The translations under genes were made by a program, and so were the position numbers. The notes beneath the pieces are model-generated. The model ran no database searches. It had not been told where the DNA came from and worked only from the letters and a program-made list of their open reading frames with translations. A stretch of 15,226 nucleotides of DNA from an uncultured Bacteroidaceae bacterium (GTDB taxonomy: Bacteria; Bacteroidota; Bacteroidia; Bacteroidales; Bacteroidaceae): the NCBI GenBank assembly GCA_904501775.1, contig CAJGCJ010000033.1, positions 1-15,226 of the forward strand, read 5' to 3'. Position 1 is the first letter of the stretch, and each line of letters starts with the position of its first letter. Positions 1 to 8,091 of this stretch are shown here, one piece after another.

Positions 1-527
<527 letters not shown>

Positions 528-543
528 TTCGTTACACGTAACC

Positions 544-587
544 AAAAAAAATAAAGAGGATGAATTTTCATCCTCTTTATTTTTTTA
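544..587. terminator. bidirectional intrinsic terminator between gapA and the convergent HD gene
   Basis: A perfect 13-bp stem (551-563 with 568-580) closes on a 4-base loop. It is flanked by an A-run at 544-550 on the left and a T-run at 581-587 on the right, so a U-tract follows the hairpin on either strand. It lies 16 bases after the gapA stop and about 77 bases beyond the stop of the convergent phosphohydrolase gene. It can therefore end both transcripts. Confidence 0.9.
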
Positions 588-663
588 TTCGGATATTAAT
601 AAAATGCTGTAATAATAATTATGGCTCTTATAAAGCTTTTCGGCACTACGAATAGTTACACTT

Positions 664-1317
664 TCATTTTTCTTGGTTCTTATCTTCAGTCTCCTCGTTA
701 TATATCTTCTTTAACTCTTTTCGTAGTTCCTCTTCATTCGCTATGGTTTTTCGGAACTCTTCAAGATTTGCTGCGTTCTGTGATTCGGGAATCCATAGTC
801 TGAGATAACCACCATAGCCATATTTCTCTTTTATATGTTCCACAGCCCGTTCTATATGCTGTGTTTTGCTTAGTGTAGGGTAGTTGGCGGCTCCATATTG
901 TATGGTACGTTGCATGATGGTTCTGCCGTCTATCACGCGGTCGGCCTCGGCTACAATTTTGCCATATATGGTGCGTGGCTCACTACTGTTGGATGCCCTG
1001 TGGTCTTCAACAGCATCGGCAATAACTTCAATCTGCTCCTGTGTGAAGAACTCTTTCAGCTTCTCGTTATTGCGAACTATGCGGGCCGATTCGGTGTGGT
1101 GTGTCTTACGACCTTTTTCAAGTCCAAGGTCGTGATATGCTGCTATTGTGTACACCATTGCAATATCTACATCGTAGTGTTGTGCCAACTGAAGGCTTTG
1201 CGATATTACGGTGAGGGCATGTCTGCGGTCGTGTGCTTTGTCGAATGAGTCGTATCGTGGCAATATCTCACCTTCAATGTGCTCTATGAGCTCTGCTGTA
1301 AGTTTGCGCTTATACAT
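664..1317 (-). CDS. HD-domain phosphohydrolase (YedJ-like), 217 aa
   Basis: This is a small cytosolic HD-superfamily metal-dependent phosphohydrolase; the substrate is unknown. Metal-ligand residues visible from the chosen start are H33 (RRHA), H62-D63 (AYHDLG), H73/H74 (KTHHTE), H106 (EDHR) and D126 (AEADR), the usual H...HD...D order. The C-terminus (about 190-217) is highly charged. The frame stays open upstream to 1452, but that extension lies inside the metallophosphoesterase gene. I start at ATG 1315-1317 because AGGGAGGACC directly precedes it, an unusually strong Shine-Dalgarno for this group, although only 3 bases lie between GGAGG and ATG. The start is 11 bases after the upstream stop, so the gene is the last of a three-gene operon. 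The family call is firm; the physiological role is not known. Confidence 0.88.
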   Translation of the reverse strand: MYKRKLTAELIEHIEGEILPRYDSFDKAHDRRHALTVISQSLQLAQHYDVDIAMVYTIAAYHDLGLEKGRKTHHTESARIVRNNEKLKEFFTQEQIEVIADAVEDHRASNSSEPRTIYGKIVAEADRVIDGRTIMQRTIQYGAANYPTLSKTQHIERAVEHIKEKYGYGGYLRLWIPESQNAANLEEFRKTIANEEELRKELKKIYNEETEDKNQEK

Positions 1318-1328
1318 GGTCCTCCCTA
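1318..1328 (-). promoter_or_regulatory. strong Shine-Dalgarno deciding the HD gene start
   Basis: On the minus strand the sequence AGGGAGGACC immediately precedes the ATG at 1317. Most other genes here have A-rich leaders without a Shine-Dalgarno, so this site is the main reason for choosing this start over the longer frame that begins inside the neighbouring gene. Confidence 0.7.
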
Positions 1329-2435
1329 TTAATCGGTTAATTTGGCTGTGGAGTATACCTTGAATACAACCATGTCGCAGTTTGTTCCAATGCGAAGAGG
1401 AGGCCCCCACAGTGAAAGACCGCTCGATACATATACATGCGAATTGCTCCATTTGCGATAGCCATTGCTCTGCTCAAACAGACGGTCGGTTATCAGGTTG
1501 CCCGGCCATATCTGTCCGTTGTGTGTGTGGCCGCTTAGTTGAATGTCTATGCCAAGCTCGTTCTTTATAGCAATATCGTATGGCTGATGGTCTATGAGAA
1601 TCATCACTTTGCTTTTGTCGGCTTTTGCAACAAGTTCGTCAATTGCCATTCTTCCTCTGCTGTGCACATCGTCGCGGCACAGCAGCTGTATGCCGTTGGG
1701 TAGTGTGACTACGCTGTCGGCAAGCATCTTTATCGGTGTCATGTTCACAAAGCGGTAGCTGTTGTCTATACCGCTTATGTATTCATGATTACCCGGTGCC
1801 ATGTATATGCCCATAGATGAATTTATGGTGTTGAGCTCCTCGTACATCTTCTCTTTGTGTAGTGGAACGGTGCTGTTATCAATGAGATCGCCTGCTATAA
1901 GCACGATGTCGGGTTTCTCGGCATTTATCATGTCCACAAATTTCTTCAGCCTCTCCTTGCCTGTGCCATGCCCAAGATGAAGGTCGCTCACACCTACAAT
2001 AGTGACAGTGTCCCCGATTATATGTTTCTCTACAGGGATATCAATTCTATTTACTCTGGGGCTTAGGTAATTTATATGTCCGGCAATAAGTATTGATAAT
2101 GTTATGCCCAGTGCATATATAACCCCGTTTTTCATGCTGCGTGCAAACAGTGCTTTTATGATGTCGAAGAACACCAGTGCCATTGTCATGTATAGCACGA
2201 ACACCAGCCAGATGCTTCCTGCCGCATACATCGTCTTGTAGATAATGGCCGGCAACACGTTGCTGTGGCGCAGCGACATTGTGATGAACAGCATTAATGC
2301 CATCAGCCAGAAGAGCACAGTGAACAGGATGCGTACAAGAATATACATGCTACGCATTCTTTGCATAGCACGTATATATATGTATATGTTTCCGCATAGG
2401 AAACAGATAAGCATCAGCAGCAGAAATTTACCCAT
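1329..2435 (-). CDS. membrane-anchored calcineurin-like metallophosphoesterase (YkuE type), 368 aa
   Basis: The N-terminal ~125 residues carry about four hydrophobic segments (roughly 3-20, 34-53, 70-95 and 105-122). A calcineurin-type phosphoesterase domain follows from about residue 143. All metal-binding motifs are present: D151-x-H153 (VSDLHLGH), GDLID with D183, GNHE with N216 and H217, H283 (IDHQPYD), and GHTHNGQ with H303 and H305. The SGHTHNGQIWPGN ending matches the YkuE-like subgroup. This subgroup has been linked to cell-envelope substrates, but nothing in the sequence fixes the substrate here, nor the side of the membrane on which the domain lies. The gene starts 41 bases after the DPP4 stop and ends 11 bases before the HD gene, so the three are probably co-transcribed. 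Confidence 0.9.
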   Translation of the reverse strand: MGKFLLLMLICFLCGNIYIYIRAMQRMRSMYILVRILFTVLFWLMALMLFITMSLRHSNVLPAIIYKTMYAAGSIWLVFVLYMTMALVFFDIIKALFARSMKNGVIYALGITLSILIAGHINYLSPRVNRIDIPVEKHIIGDTVTIVGVSDLHLGHGTGKERLKKFVDMINAEKPDIVLIAGDLIDNSTVPLHKEKMYEELNTINSSMGIYMAPGNHEYISGIDNSYRFVNMTPIKMLADSVVTLPNGIQLLCRDDVHSRGRMAIDELVAKADKSKVMILIDHQPYDIAIKNELGIDIQLSGHTHNGQIWPGNLITDRLFEQSNGYRKWSNSHVYVSSGLSLWGPPLRIGTNCDMVVFKVYSTAKLTD

Positions 2436-2476
2436 CTTATACTGTTTCGGCTGGTAGAAAAGCTATTCTCCTGTTG

Positions 2477-4723
2477 TTATTTTTGGTTGTTGTCGAGATT
2501 CTCGATGAAGAACTTGCTCATTCTTTCGAACACCTGATAGCGTGTGTTTGCACCGAAATAGATGCTGTGGTTGCTGTCGGGGTATATTGCCATCTCAATC
2601 ATTTTGCCGGCTTGGCAGGCAACGTGTACATAGCGCAGCATGTTGCGGAAATGTACGTTGTCGTCGGCTGTACCATGTATCATCAGTAGTTTGCCGTTCA
2701 GCTTCTCAACATTCACTATTGCCGATCCCAAGTCATATCCCTCTTTGTTCTCTTTGGGTGTGCGCATGAAACGCTCGGTATAAACGGTGTCATAGAAACG
2801 CCAATCGGTTGGAGCAGCAATGGCAACGCCTGCCTTGAATACATTCTGCTCCTGACTCATTGACATAATGGTGTTGTAACCGCCGAAACTCCATCCCCAT
2901 ATACCGATGTTCTCTTTGTCTACATAGGGTAGTGTGCCCAGATACTTTGCAGCCTCTACCTGATCGCGCGGCTCGTAATAACCGAGTTTCATATAGGTGC
3001 ATTTGCCGAACTCGGTACCGCGTCCGCCTGTGCCGCGACCGTCGATGCACACCATGATATATCCGTTCGATGCCATATATCCTTCGAATGTGGCACCGGG
3101 ATACATACCGGTGTTCCATGTATCTTTTACCTCCTGTGAGTAGGGGCCGCTGTACTGGTACATTATGACAGGATATTTGTTTGACTCGCAGAACGACATG
3201 GGTTTTACCATCCAGCCGTTAATCTCAATTCCTTCACTGTTCGTGAATGTGAAGAACTCTTTTGTGTATTGCACCTTGCCTGCCAATTTCTCGCTCAGTG
3301 CCTTGTTGTCGATAAGAGTCTCAATTACATTTCCTTTGCTATCATTTGTTGTGACAACCGGTGGGGTGTTGAGGTTGTCGAATGTGTTGATGAAGTATTT
3401 GAAGCCGGTACTGAAGATTGCACTGTTTGTACCGTCATTTTTTGTGAGTCGTGTCTTCTTGCCTTTGGCATTTATCTTGTATATGTTGCTGCGCAATGGG
3501 CTTCCCTCGTTGCTCGAGTAGTAATACTCGTTCTTTGCCTTGTCCCATCCTATGAACGACAGCACCTCAAAGTTGCCCTCTGTGATAGGGCGAACAAAAC
3601 TACCCTCTGTGGTGTAAAGATAGAGCTGGTTGTAACCGCTGCGCTCGCTGTTGAGTACAAAATATTTGTCATAGAACTTAAGCTTCGAGTATGCGCTTTC
3701 GTTGAGATATGTATCGCTCTCCTCGCGCAGAATTCGTTTGCATATTCCGCTCAAGGGGTTTGCTGCGAATATATCCATAATGCTCTGGTGGCGGTTCAGT
3801 GTAACCACTGCAAGCATTTGGGGGTCGCTGGTGAATATTATTCTGGGGATATAGTTCTCTTCGTCAATCTCGAGTTTGAGTCGGCGTGTCACTCTGCTCT
3901 TGATATCGAATGTATGTACAGATACCTTTGAGTTGTCGGCACCTGCAACGGGGTATTTGTAACTGTAAGGCGCAACGTATGGCTCATACTCCACCTTGCT
4001 TTGTGTGGGAATGTACATAGGCATGTCATAGTTCATGACATCGCTTTCATCATATTTTATATAAGCAATCATTTTGCTGTCGGCGCTCCAGTCGTATGAG
4101 CAGTTTGTCGAGAACTCCTCCTCATATACCCAGTCGGGGATGCCGTTGATGATTTTTCCCTTTTCGCCATCAGTGGTAATTTGCGACTCGCTGTTGTTGA
4201 AGAGCAGTTTCACAACAAAGATGTTGTTGTCGCGTACAAAGGCAATCATAGTGCCGTCGGGCGAGAACTTGGGCACCTGTTGCGCTCCGTTCTCGGACAA
4301 TGGCTCAACCTTATTGTTCTTGCGTGTGAAAATATAGTGCTCTGCTGTAAATGAACGACGGTATATGCTGCGGGTGTTTGTCTGTATGAGCATACGGCTC
4401 TCGTCGGGCGAGAACTGATAGCCGTCGATGCGTTTCTCACTGAATCCGCGTGCAGATGCAACGTCGAAGATTGTGTCTACAACGGCACCATCCTTGAATG
4501 AACACTTCAGAATCATGCTGCGTTCGCTGTTCATGCGTGCAAAGTGTTCGCCGTCGGCCATAGGTACTATTGCCGAATATCTCTTTGGCCAGTACTTGCC
4601 TTGTATGATTTCGCGCAGCTCAAATTGCTCGGGTATCCTTATCTCGGAATTTTCGGTGTTTCCTCCTGCAAACAGGGAGATTGCAAAGATTGTAGCTGTA
4701 AGCAAAGATGATAATCTTTTCAT
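2477..4723 (-). CDS. dipeptidyl peptidase IV, S9B family, exported, 748 aa
   Basis: This serine exopeptidase should release X-Pro or X-Ala dipeptides from peptide N-termini, probably in the periplasm or outside the cell. Residues 1-20 form a signal peptide (Lys-Arg, hydrophobic core, SLFAGG); no lipobox Cys is seen. Residues ~40-490 form the DPP4 beta-propeller (PF00930), with the DWVYEEE stretch at 197-203 carrying the Glu pair that binds the substrate amino terminus. Residues ~500-748 are the alpha/beta-hydrolase domain (PF00326). The catalytic triad is S612 in GWSFGG, D687 in HGTADDN and H719 in SNHS, and Y524 in YSGP matches the oxyanion Tyr of DPP4. Length is typical. It is the first gene of the DPP4-phosphoesterase-HD run. 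The match covers all functional sites, so the assignment is strong. Confidence 0.95.
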   Translation of the reverse strand: MKRLSSLLTATIFAISLFAGGNTENSEIRIPEQFELREIIQGKYWPKRYSAIVPMADGEHFARMNSERSMILKCSFKDGAVVDTIFDVASARGFSEKRIDGYQFSPDESRMLIQTNTRSIYRRSFTAEHYIFTRKNNKVEPLSENGAQQVPKFSPDGTMIAFVRDNNIFVVKLLFNNSESQITTDGEKGKIINGIPDWVYEEEFSTNCSYDWSADSKMIAYIKYDESDVMNYDMPMYIPTQSKVEYEPYVAPYSYKYPVAGADNSKVSVHTFDIKSRVTRRLKLEIDEENYIPRIIFTSDPQMLAVVTLNRHQSIMDIFAANPLSGICKRILREESDTYLNESAYSKLKFYDKYFVLNSERSGYNQLYLYTTEGSFVRPITEGNFEVLSFIGWDKAKNEYYYSSNEGSPLRSNIYKINAKGKKTRLTKNDGTNSAIFSTGFKYFINTFDNLNTPPVVTTNDSKGNVIETLIDNKALSEKLAGKVQYTKEFFTFTNSEGIEINGWMVKPMSFCESNKYPVIMYQYSGPYSQEVKDTWNTGMYPGATFEGYMASNGYIMVCIDGRGTGGRGTEFGKCTYMKLGYYEPRDQVEAAKYLGTLPYVDKENIGIWGWSFGGYNTIMSMSQEQNVFKAGVAIAAPTDWRFYDTVYTERFMRTPKENKEGYDLGSAIVNVEKLNGKLLMIHGTADDNVHFRNMLRYVHVACQAGKMIEMAIYPDSNHSIYFGANTRYQVFERMSKFFIENLDNNQK

Positions 4724-4746
4724 TTCTTTCTATTTTTTTATTAATG

Positions 4747-4756
4747 TGCGAATATA
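4747..4756 (-). promoter_or_regulatory. candidate -7 box of the DPP4 operon (TATATTCGCA)
   Basis: On the minus strand TATATTCG matches the Bacteroidetes -7 consensus TAnnTTTG with one change (T to C at the seventh base). It ends about 25 bases before the DPP4 ATG, implying a leader of roughly 20 bases. I see no good TTG at the expected -33 distance. The same TAnnTTCGCA form occurs before lpxD and purM in this window. Confidence 0.45.
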
Positions 4757-4780
4757 CATAGAATTATCGATAATTTGTGC

Positions 4781-4788
4781 TAACTTTG
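4781..4788 (+). promoter_or_regulatory. -7 box TAACTTTG for the radical SAM gene
   Basis: TAACTTTG is a perfect match to the Bacteroidetes -7 element TAnnTTTG. It ends only six bases before the ATG at 4795, which would place the transcription start at or within a few bases of the start codon. No clear -33 TTG is seen about 19-21 bases upstream. Confidence 0.6.
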
Positions 4789-4794
4789 ACAATT

Positions 4795-5724
4795 ATGAAC
4801 TCCTTGCCACGTTTTTATTATAACGATTTAGGTACCTATCTGCGCAACATCTTCGGCTGCAAGGTACAGAAGATAACCATTGATGCAGGTTTCACCTGTC
4901 CCAATCGTGATGGCACTGTTGGACGTGGCGGATGCACATATTGCAACAATCAGACATTCAGTCCGGCATTTTGCAATCGCAATAAGCCTGTTGTTGAGCA
5001 GATGTGCGAGGGTATAGGCTTCTTTGCACATAAATATCCCCAAATGCGTTATCTTGCCTATTTTCAGGCCTACACAAATACCTACGGCTCGTTGGAAACG
5101 CTCAAGCAGCGATACGAAGAGGCTCTATCGGTTGAGGGTACATTGGGAATAGTGATTGGTACTCGCCCCGATTGCATGCCCGATCTCTTGCTCGATTATC
5201 TGCAGGAGTTGTCGGGGCGCACTTTTGTCCTTGTTGAGTATGGAATTGAGAGTACAAGCGATGTTACCTTGCAGCGTATTAACAGAGGACACGATTTTGC
5301 TACTGCAGCAGATGCGGTGGAGCGTACTGCAGCTCGTGGAATCCCTGTAGGTGCGCACATCATATTGGGCTTGCCCGGTGAACCCCGTGAGGTAATCATG
5401 CAACAGGCTGCACTGTTGTCGCAGTTGCCTTTGACGACGCTCAAGATGCACCAGCTGCAGCTGATTCGTGGTACACGCATGGCACAAGAGTATCTCGAGT
5501 GCCCAAATGACTTTTCACTCTTCTCACTCGATGAGTATATCGAAACGGTTGTAGATTATGTCGAGCGTTTACGCCCGGATATCGTGCTTGAGAGATTTGC
5601 ATCCCAGTCGCCCAAGGAGTTGCTCATCGCACCCGACTGGGGTATTAAGAACCACGAAATAGTAGAGAAGGTAAAGCGCCTCATGCGCGAGCGCGATACT
5701 TGGCAAGGTAAATTCTATAGATAA
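4795..5724 (+). CDS. radical SAM protein, TIGR01212 / YtqA family, 309 aa
   Basis: This is a [4Fe-4S]/SAM enzyme of the TIGR01212 (B. subtilis YtqA-like) family, related in its core to the Elp3-type radical SAM domain; its exact substrate is not established to my knowledge. The cluster cysteines are C35, C47 and C50 in FTCPNRDG...GGCTYC (C-x11-C-x2-C), typical of this family rather than the canonical CxxxCxxC. Further family signatures are YFQAYTNTY (tetrahydrofolate-free radical SAM core), IGTRPDC, GIES and HIILGLPGE. I start at ATG 4795 (MNSLPRFYYND), not GTG 4777, because the -7 box lies between them and family members begin at the equivalent point. The gene is monocistronic, divergent from DPP4 and convergent with miaA. 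Confidence 0.9.
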   Translation: MNSLPRFYYNDLGTYLRNIFGCKVQKITIDAGFTCPNRDGTVGRGGCTYCNNQTFSPAFCNRNKPVVEQMCEGIGFFAHKYPQMRYLAYFQAYTNTYGSLETLKQRYEEALSVEGTLGIVIGTRPDCMPDLLLDYLQELSGRTFVLVEYGIESTSDVTLQRINRGHDFATAADAVERTAARGIPVGAHIILGLPGEPREVIMQQAALLSQLPLTTLKMHQLQLIRGTRMAQEYLECPNDFSLFSLDEYIETVVDYVERLRPDIVLERFASQSPKELLIAPDWGIKNHEIVEKVKRLMRERDTWQGKFYR

Positions 5725-5805
5725 CTATCTACGTTCATTATTTATACGGTGGGGTAGAATACCTCGTCATGTGGCAACGGATATATTCATCTGTTGCAAA
5801 AATAA
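5725..5805. other. convergent intergenic gap between the radical SAM gene and miaA, with a weak hairpin
   Basis: An imperfect 9-bp stem with one G-T pair (GCAACGGAT at 5774-5782 with ATCTGTTGC at 5789-5797, six-base loop) is the only structure I see in this 81-base gap. No U-tract follows it on either strand, so it is at best a weak or factor-assisted terminator for the two converging transcripts. Confidence 0.3.
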
Positions 5806-6705
5806 TTAAAGGAGTCTACTGTCGATATGTTCCAGAATCTTTTCTATCTCACTTGGATGAAACCATGTGACCTCTTCGTCGCGTCTGTACCATGTCATCT
5901 GCTTGCGCGAGTATATTCGTGTGTTTTGTTTTATCTTTTCAATGGCAAAAGGCAATTCCCATTCGCCATCAAGCACTTTGAAAATCTCTTTGTAGCCTAC
6001 AGTGTTCAATGAGTTATGTTCGCGCAGATGGTAGAATCTTTTGGCTTCTTCTATGATTCCCTGTTCTATCATAATGTCTACGCGTCTGTTTATGCGCTCA
6101 TACAGTTCTTCTCTTTCGCGCTGCAAGCCTATCTTTATGATGTTAAACGGACGCTCGCGCTTTTTTCCACTGCGGAAACTGCTGTATGGCTTGCCTGTCA
6201 TGTAACAGATTTCCAAAGCATGCATCACACGCTTGTGATTCTTTATGTCGGCCTCGGCATAGTATGTGGGGTCGAGCAGACGCAGTTCTCTGCATAGCTG
6301 TTCAAGTCCCTCGTTTTCGTACTTGTCTTTTATCATTTGACGGGTCGCCTCGTCTACGGTGGGTATATCGTCTATGCCTTTGCACACAGCATCGATGTAC
6401 ATCATTGAACCGCCCGACATCAGTACGCTGCTGTTCTTTGCAAAGAGTTCATTCAATAAAGAAAGCACCTCCTGCTCGTAGCGGGCGGCGCTGTAGTAAT
6501 CACCCGGCTGCAGTTGCCCTACAAAGTAGTGTTTATGTAGGGACAACTCTTCTGCCGTGGGTGCTGCTGTACCAATCTCCAAACCCCTATACATCTGACG
6601 CGAATCGGCCGATATTATAGGCGATTCAAGATGCTTTGCTATTGCAAAACTTGTTTCGGTCTTTCCTACTGCGGTGGGGCCAATCAGTACAATAAGATTA
6701 TTCAT
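5806..6705 (-). CDS. miaA: tRNA dimethylallyltransferase, 299 aa
   Basis: MiaA transfers a dimethylallyl group from DMAPP to N6 of A37 in tRNAs that read UNN codons, stabilising codon-anticodon pairing. The P-loop GPTAVGKT lies at residues 9-16 and the family motif [16 protein letters not shown] at about 32-47, with D34 as the expected general base. [10 protein letters not shown] matches the usual GGT/S-x-x-Y substrate-tunnel segment, and the C-terminal [10 protein letters not shown] is the standard tRNA-contacting signature. Length is normal for the family. The gene begins 18 bases after the stop of the pRiA4b-like gene and appears to be the last member of the long minus-strand array. Confidence 0.96.
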   Translation of the reverse strand: MNNLIVLIGPTAVGKTETSFAIAKHLESPIISADSRQMYRGLEIGTAAPTAEELSLHKHYFVGQLQPGDYYSAARYEQEVLSLLNELFAKNSSVLMSGGSMMYIDAVCKGIDDIPTVDEATRQMIKDKYENEGLEQLCRELRLLDPTYYAEADIKNHKRVMHALEICYMTGKPYSSFRSGKKRERPFNIIKIGLQREREELYERINRRVDIMIEQGIIEEAKRFYHLREHNSLNTVGYKEIFKVLDGEWELPFAIEKIKQNTRIYSRKQMTWYRRDEEVTWFHPSEIEKILEHIDSRLL

Positions 6706-6723
6706 CTCTCTTATGTGTTCTAT

Positions 6724-7290
6724 TTATGAGTAAAGGTCGTCGATAGAACTCATGTCCGAGATGTTGTCAAGGTCGAGTCCGTCGAGATCCTCGTCGTTGT
6801 AACCGTCGCTGCCGTAGAAGTCGTCTTCGTAGTCTTCGCCTCCCGATGTGGCAACCGGGTTCTTGCTCATCAACTCATCGAAATCGAGAACCTGCACAGG
6901 TGCATCTCCAATTGATTTTGTACAGCGTGCAGCGTCAATGTCCTTACCGAACTCTATTTTGCTGAGCTCCATAAAGAATACGCGGTCACCAAGCGGGTCG
7001 AACACATACATCAGATGCTGTTTCTCTTCTTCAACAAGGTCGCCGATTATTGTGTCTGACATAGTGTAGCTCTCCTCTTCAGATAGGCCGCCCATGTCCT
7101 CGAGTGTAATTTCAACCTCCTTAATCCAATTGTCGTTGCAGATGAAGAATGAAGTCATCTGGTCATCGGGGTAGTTCACCGATTCCAGAATTGCCTTATG
7201 CAGGTCAAGGAACGATGCGTCCGAGTCAATCTCTATATCTCTGCGGAAGTTTTCCACTTCGTCAGAGAGCAGTCTGAATTTATATACCAT
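6724..7290 (-). CDS. plasmid pRiA4b ORF-3-like protein with acidic C-terminal tail, 188 aa
   Basis: The N-terminal ~115 residues resemble the pRiA4b ORF-3 fold (PF07929): YKFRLLSDEVENFRRDIEI, FLDLHKAILESVNY, SFFICNDNW and a YVFDPLGDRVFFMEL core. The biochemical function of this family is unknown to me. After about residue 130 the protein turns low-complexity and very acidic, rich in Asp, Glu, Gly and Tyr, ending DMSSIDDLYS; this tail looks disordered. No signal peptide or membrane segment is seen. The start, ATG 7288-7290, lies 11 bases after the lpxA stop, and the stop is 18 bases before miaA, so the gene is embedded in the lipid A operon. I recall this gene in the same place in other Bacteroidales, which would imply a housekeeping role, but that is from memory only. 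Confidence 0.8.
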   Translation of the reverse strand: MVYKFRLLSDEVENFRRDIEIDSDASFLDLHKAILESVNYPDDQMTSFFICNDNWIKEVEITLEDMGGLSEEESYTMSDTIIGDLVEEEKQHLMYVFDPLGDRVFFMELSKIEFGKDIDAARCTKSIGDAPVQVLDFDELMSKNPVATSGGEDYEDDFYGSDGYNDEDLDGLDLDNISDMSSIDDLYS

Positions 7291-7301
7291 ATAGTGTCAG
7301 T

Positions 7302-8072
7302 TTATCCGATTATACCACGCTCCGATTCCTTCTCGATGAAGTTAAGGATATACTCAATTTCGGGAGTCATGGGTATTCTCTCTTTAATCATTGCAACACC
7401 TGTACTTACGTTGTTCTCGCCCTCGTATATAAGACGGTAGGCATTGCGTATGTTGTTTACTGTCTCGTTTGAGTATCCGCGACGACGCAAACCTACGATG
7501 TTAAGACCGCAGTAGCGTGCAGGCTCACGGCCTACTATTATATAAGGAGGTACATCCATGCTGAAACGGCTTCCTCCCTGTATCATTACATAACCGCCTA
7601 TGTGGCAGAACTGGTGAACAAGAACACATGCGCTGAGAATAGCGTTGTCGTCTATGATAACCTCACCGGCAATCTTACTTGAGTTACCGATAATACATCC
7701 GTTGCCAATGATGCAGTCATGTCCTATGTGTGAGTTCTCCATCAACAGGTTACCGCTTCCCACAACAGTCTTTCCGCGTGATGCTGTTCCTCTGTTGATA
7801 GTAACGTTCTCGCGAATCATATTGTTGTCACCGATTTCGCATGTTGTTTCCTCGCCTTTGAACTTAAGGTCCTGAGGTATACCGCCGATAACAGCTCCAT
7901 GGAAAATCTTGTTGTTGTTACCCATTCGTGTTCCGTATAATACCGAAGCATGAGGCATTATGACACAATTGTCACCAATTACAACATTCTTGTCGATATA
8001 TGCAAAAGCACCTATCTCACAGTTCTCACCTATCTTTGCTTCAGGGTCGATGTATGCTAATGGACTAATCAT
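7302..8072 (-). CDS. lpxA: acyl-ACP--UDP-N-acetylglucosamine O-acyltransferase, 256 aa
   Basis: LpxA performs the first step of lipid A synthesis, placing a 3-hydroxyacyl chain from ACP on the 3-OH of UDP-GlcNAc in the cytosol. The N-terminal ~190 residues are left-handed beta-helix hexapeptide repeats ([LIV]-G-x-x-x-x). The signature GAVIGGIPQDLKFKGE is present at about 59-74. H118 in SHIGHDC corresponds to the catalytic His (H125 of E. coli). The C-terminal part (RYCGLNIVGLRRRGY onward) is the helical trimer domain. Length is close to the usual 255-262 residues. The start at ATG 8072 lies 19 bases after the lpxC-fabZ stop, with an A-rich leader and no Shine-Dalgarno. Confidence 0.97.
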   Translation of the reverse strand: MISPLAYIDPEAKIGENCEIGAFAYIDKNVVIGDNCVIMPHASVLYGTRMGNNNKIFHGAVIGGIPQDLKFKGEETTCEIGDNNMIRENVTINRGTASRGKTVVGSGNLLMENSHIGHDCIIGNGCIIGNSSKIAGEVIIDDNAILSACVLVHQFCHIGGYVMIQGGSRFSMDVPPYIIVGREPARYCGLNIVGLRRRGYSNETVNNIRNAYRLIYEGENNVSTGVAMIKERIPMTPEIEYILNFIEKESERGIIG

Positions 8073-8091
8073 GGTTTATTATTTTTTAGTG

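Noticed and set aside
1318..1452. Longer N-terminus for the HD protein (extra 45 residues)
   Set aside because: The extension overlaps the end of the metallophosphoesterase gene, shows no family similarity, and the ATG at 1317 has a strong Shine-Dalgarno.
3269..3931. 220-codon open frame on the + strand opposite the DPP4 gene
   Set aside because: It is antisense to the intact DPP4 propeller domain, and its Val/Cys/Leu-rich composition is typical of a reverse-frame shadow.
4777..4794. GTG start at 4777 for the radical SAM gene
   Set aside because: The perfect -7 box at 4781-4788 lies inside this extension, so a transcript from that promoter could not include the GTG, and the extra residues MLTLTI are not family-like.
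5774..5797. Hairpin between the radical SAM gene and miaA as an intrinsic terminator
   Set aside because: The stem is imperfect and no T-run follows on either strand, so I list it only as a weak structure.
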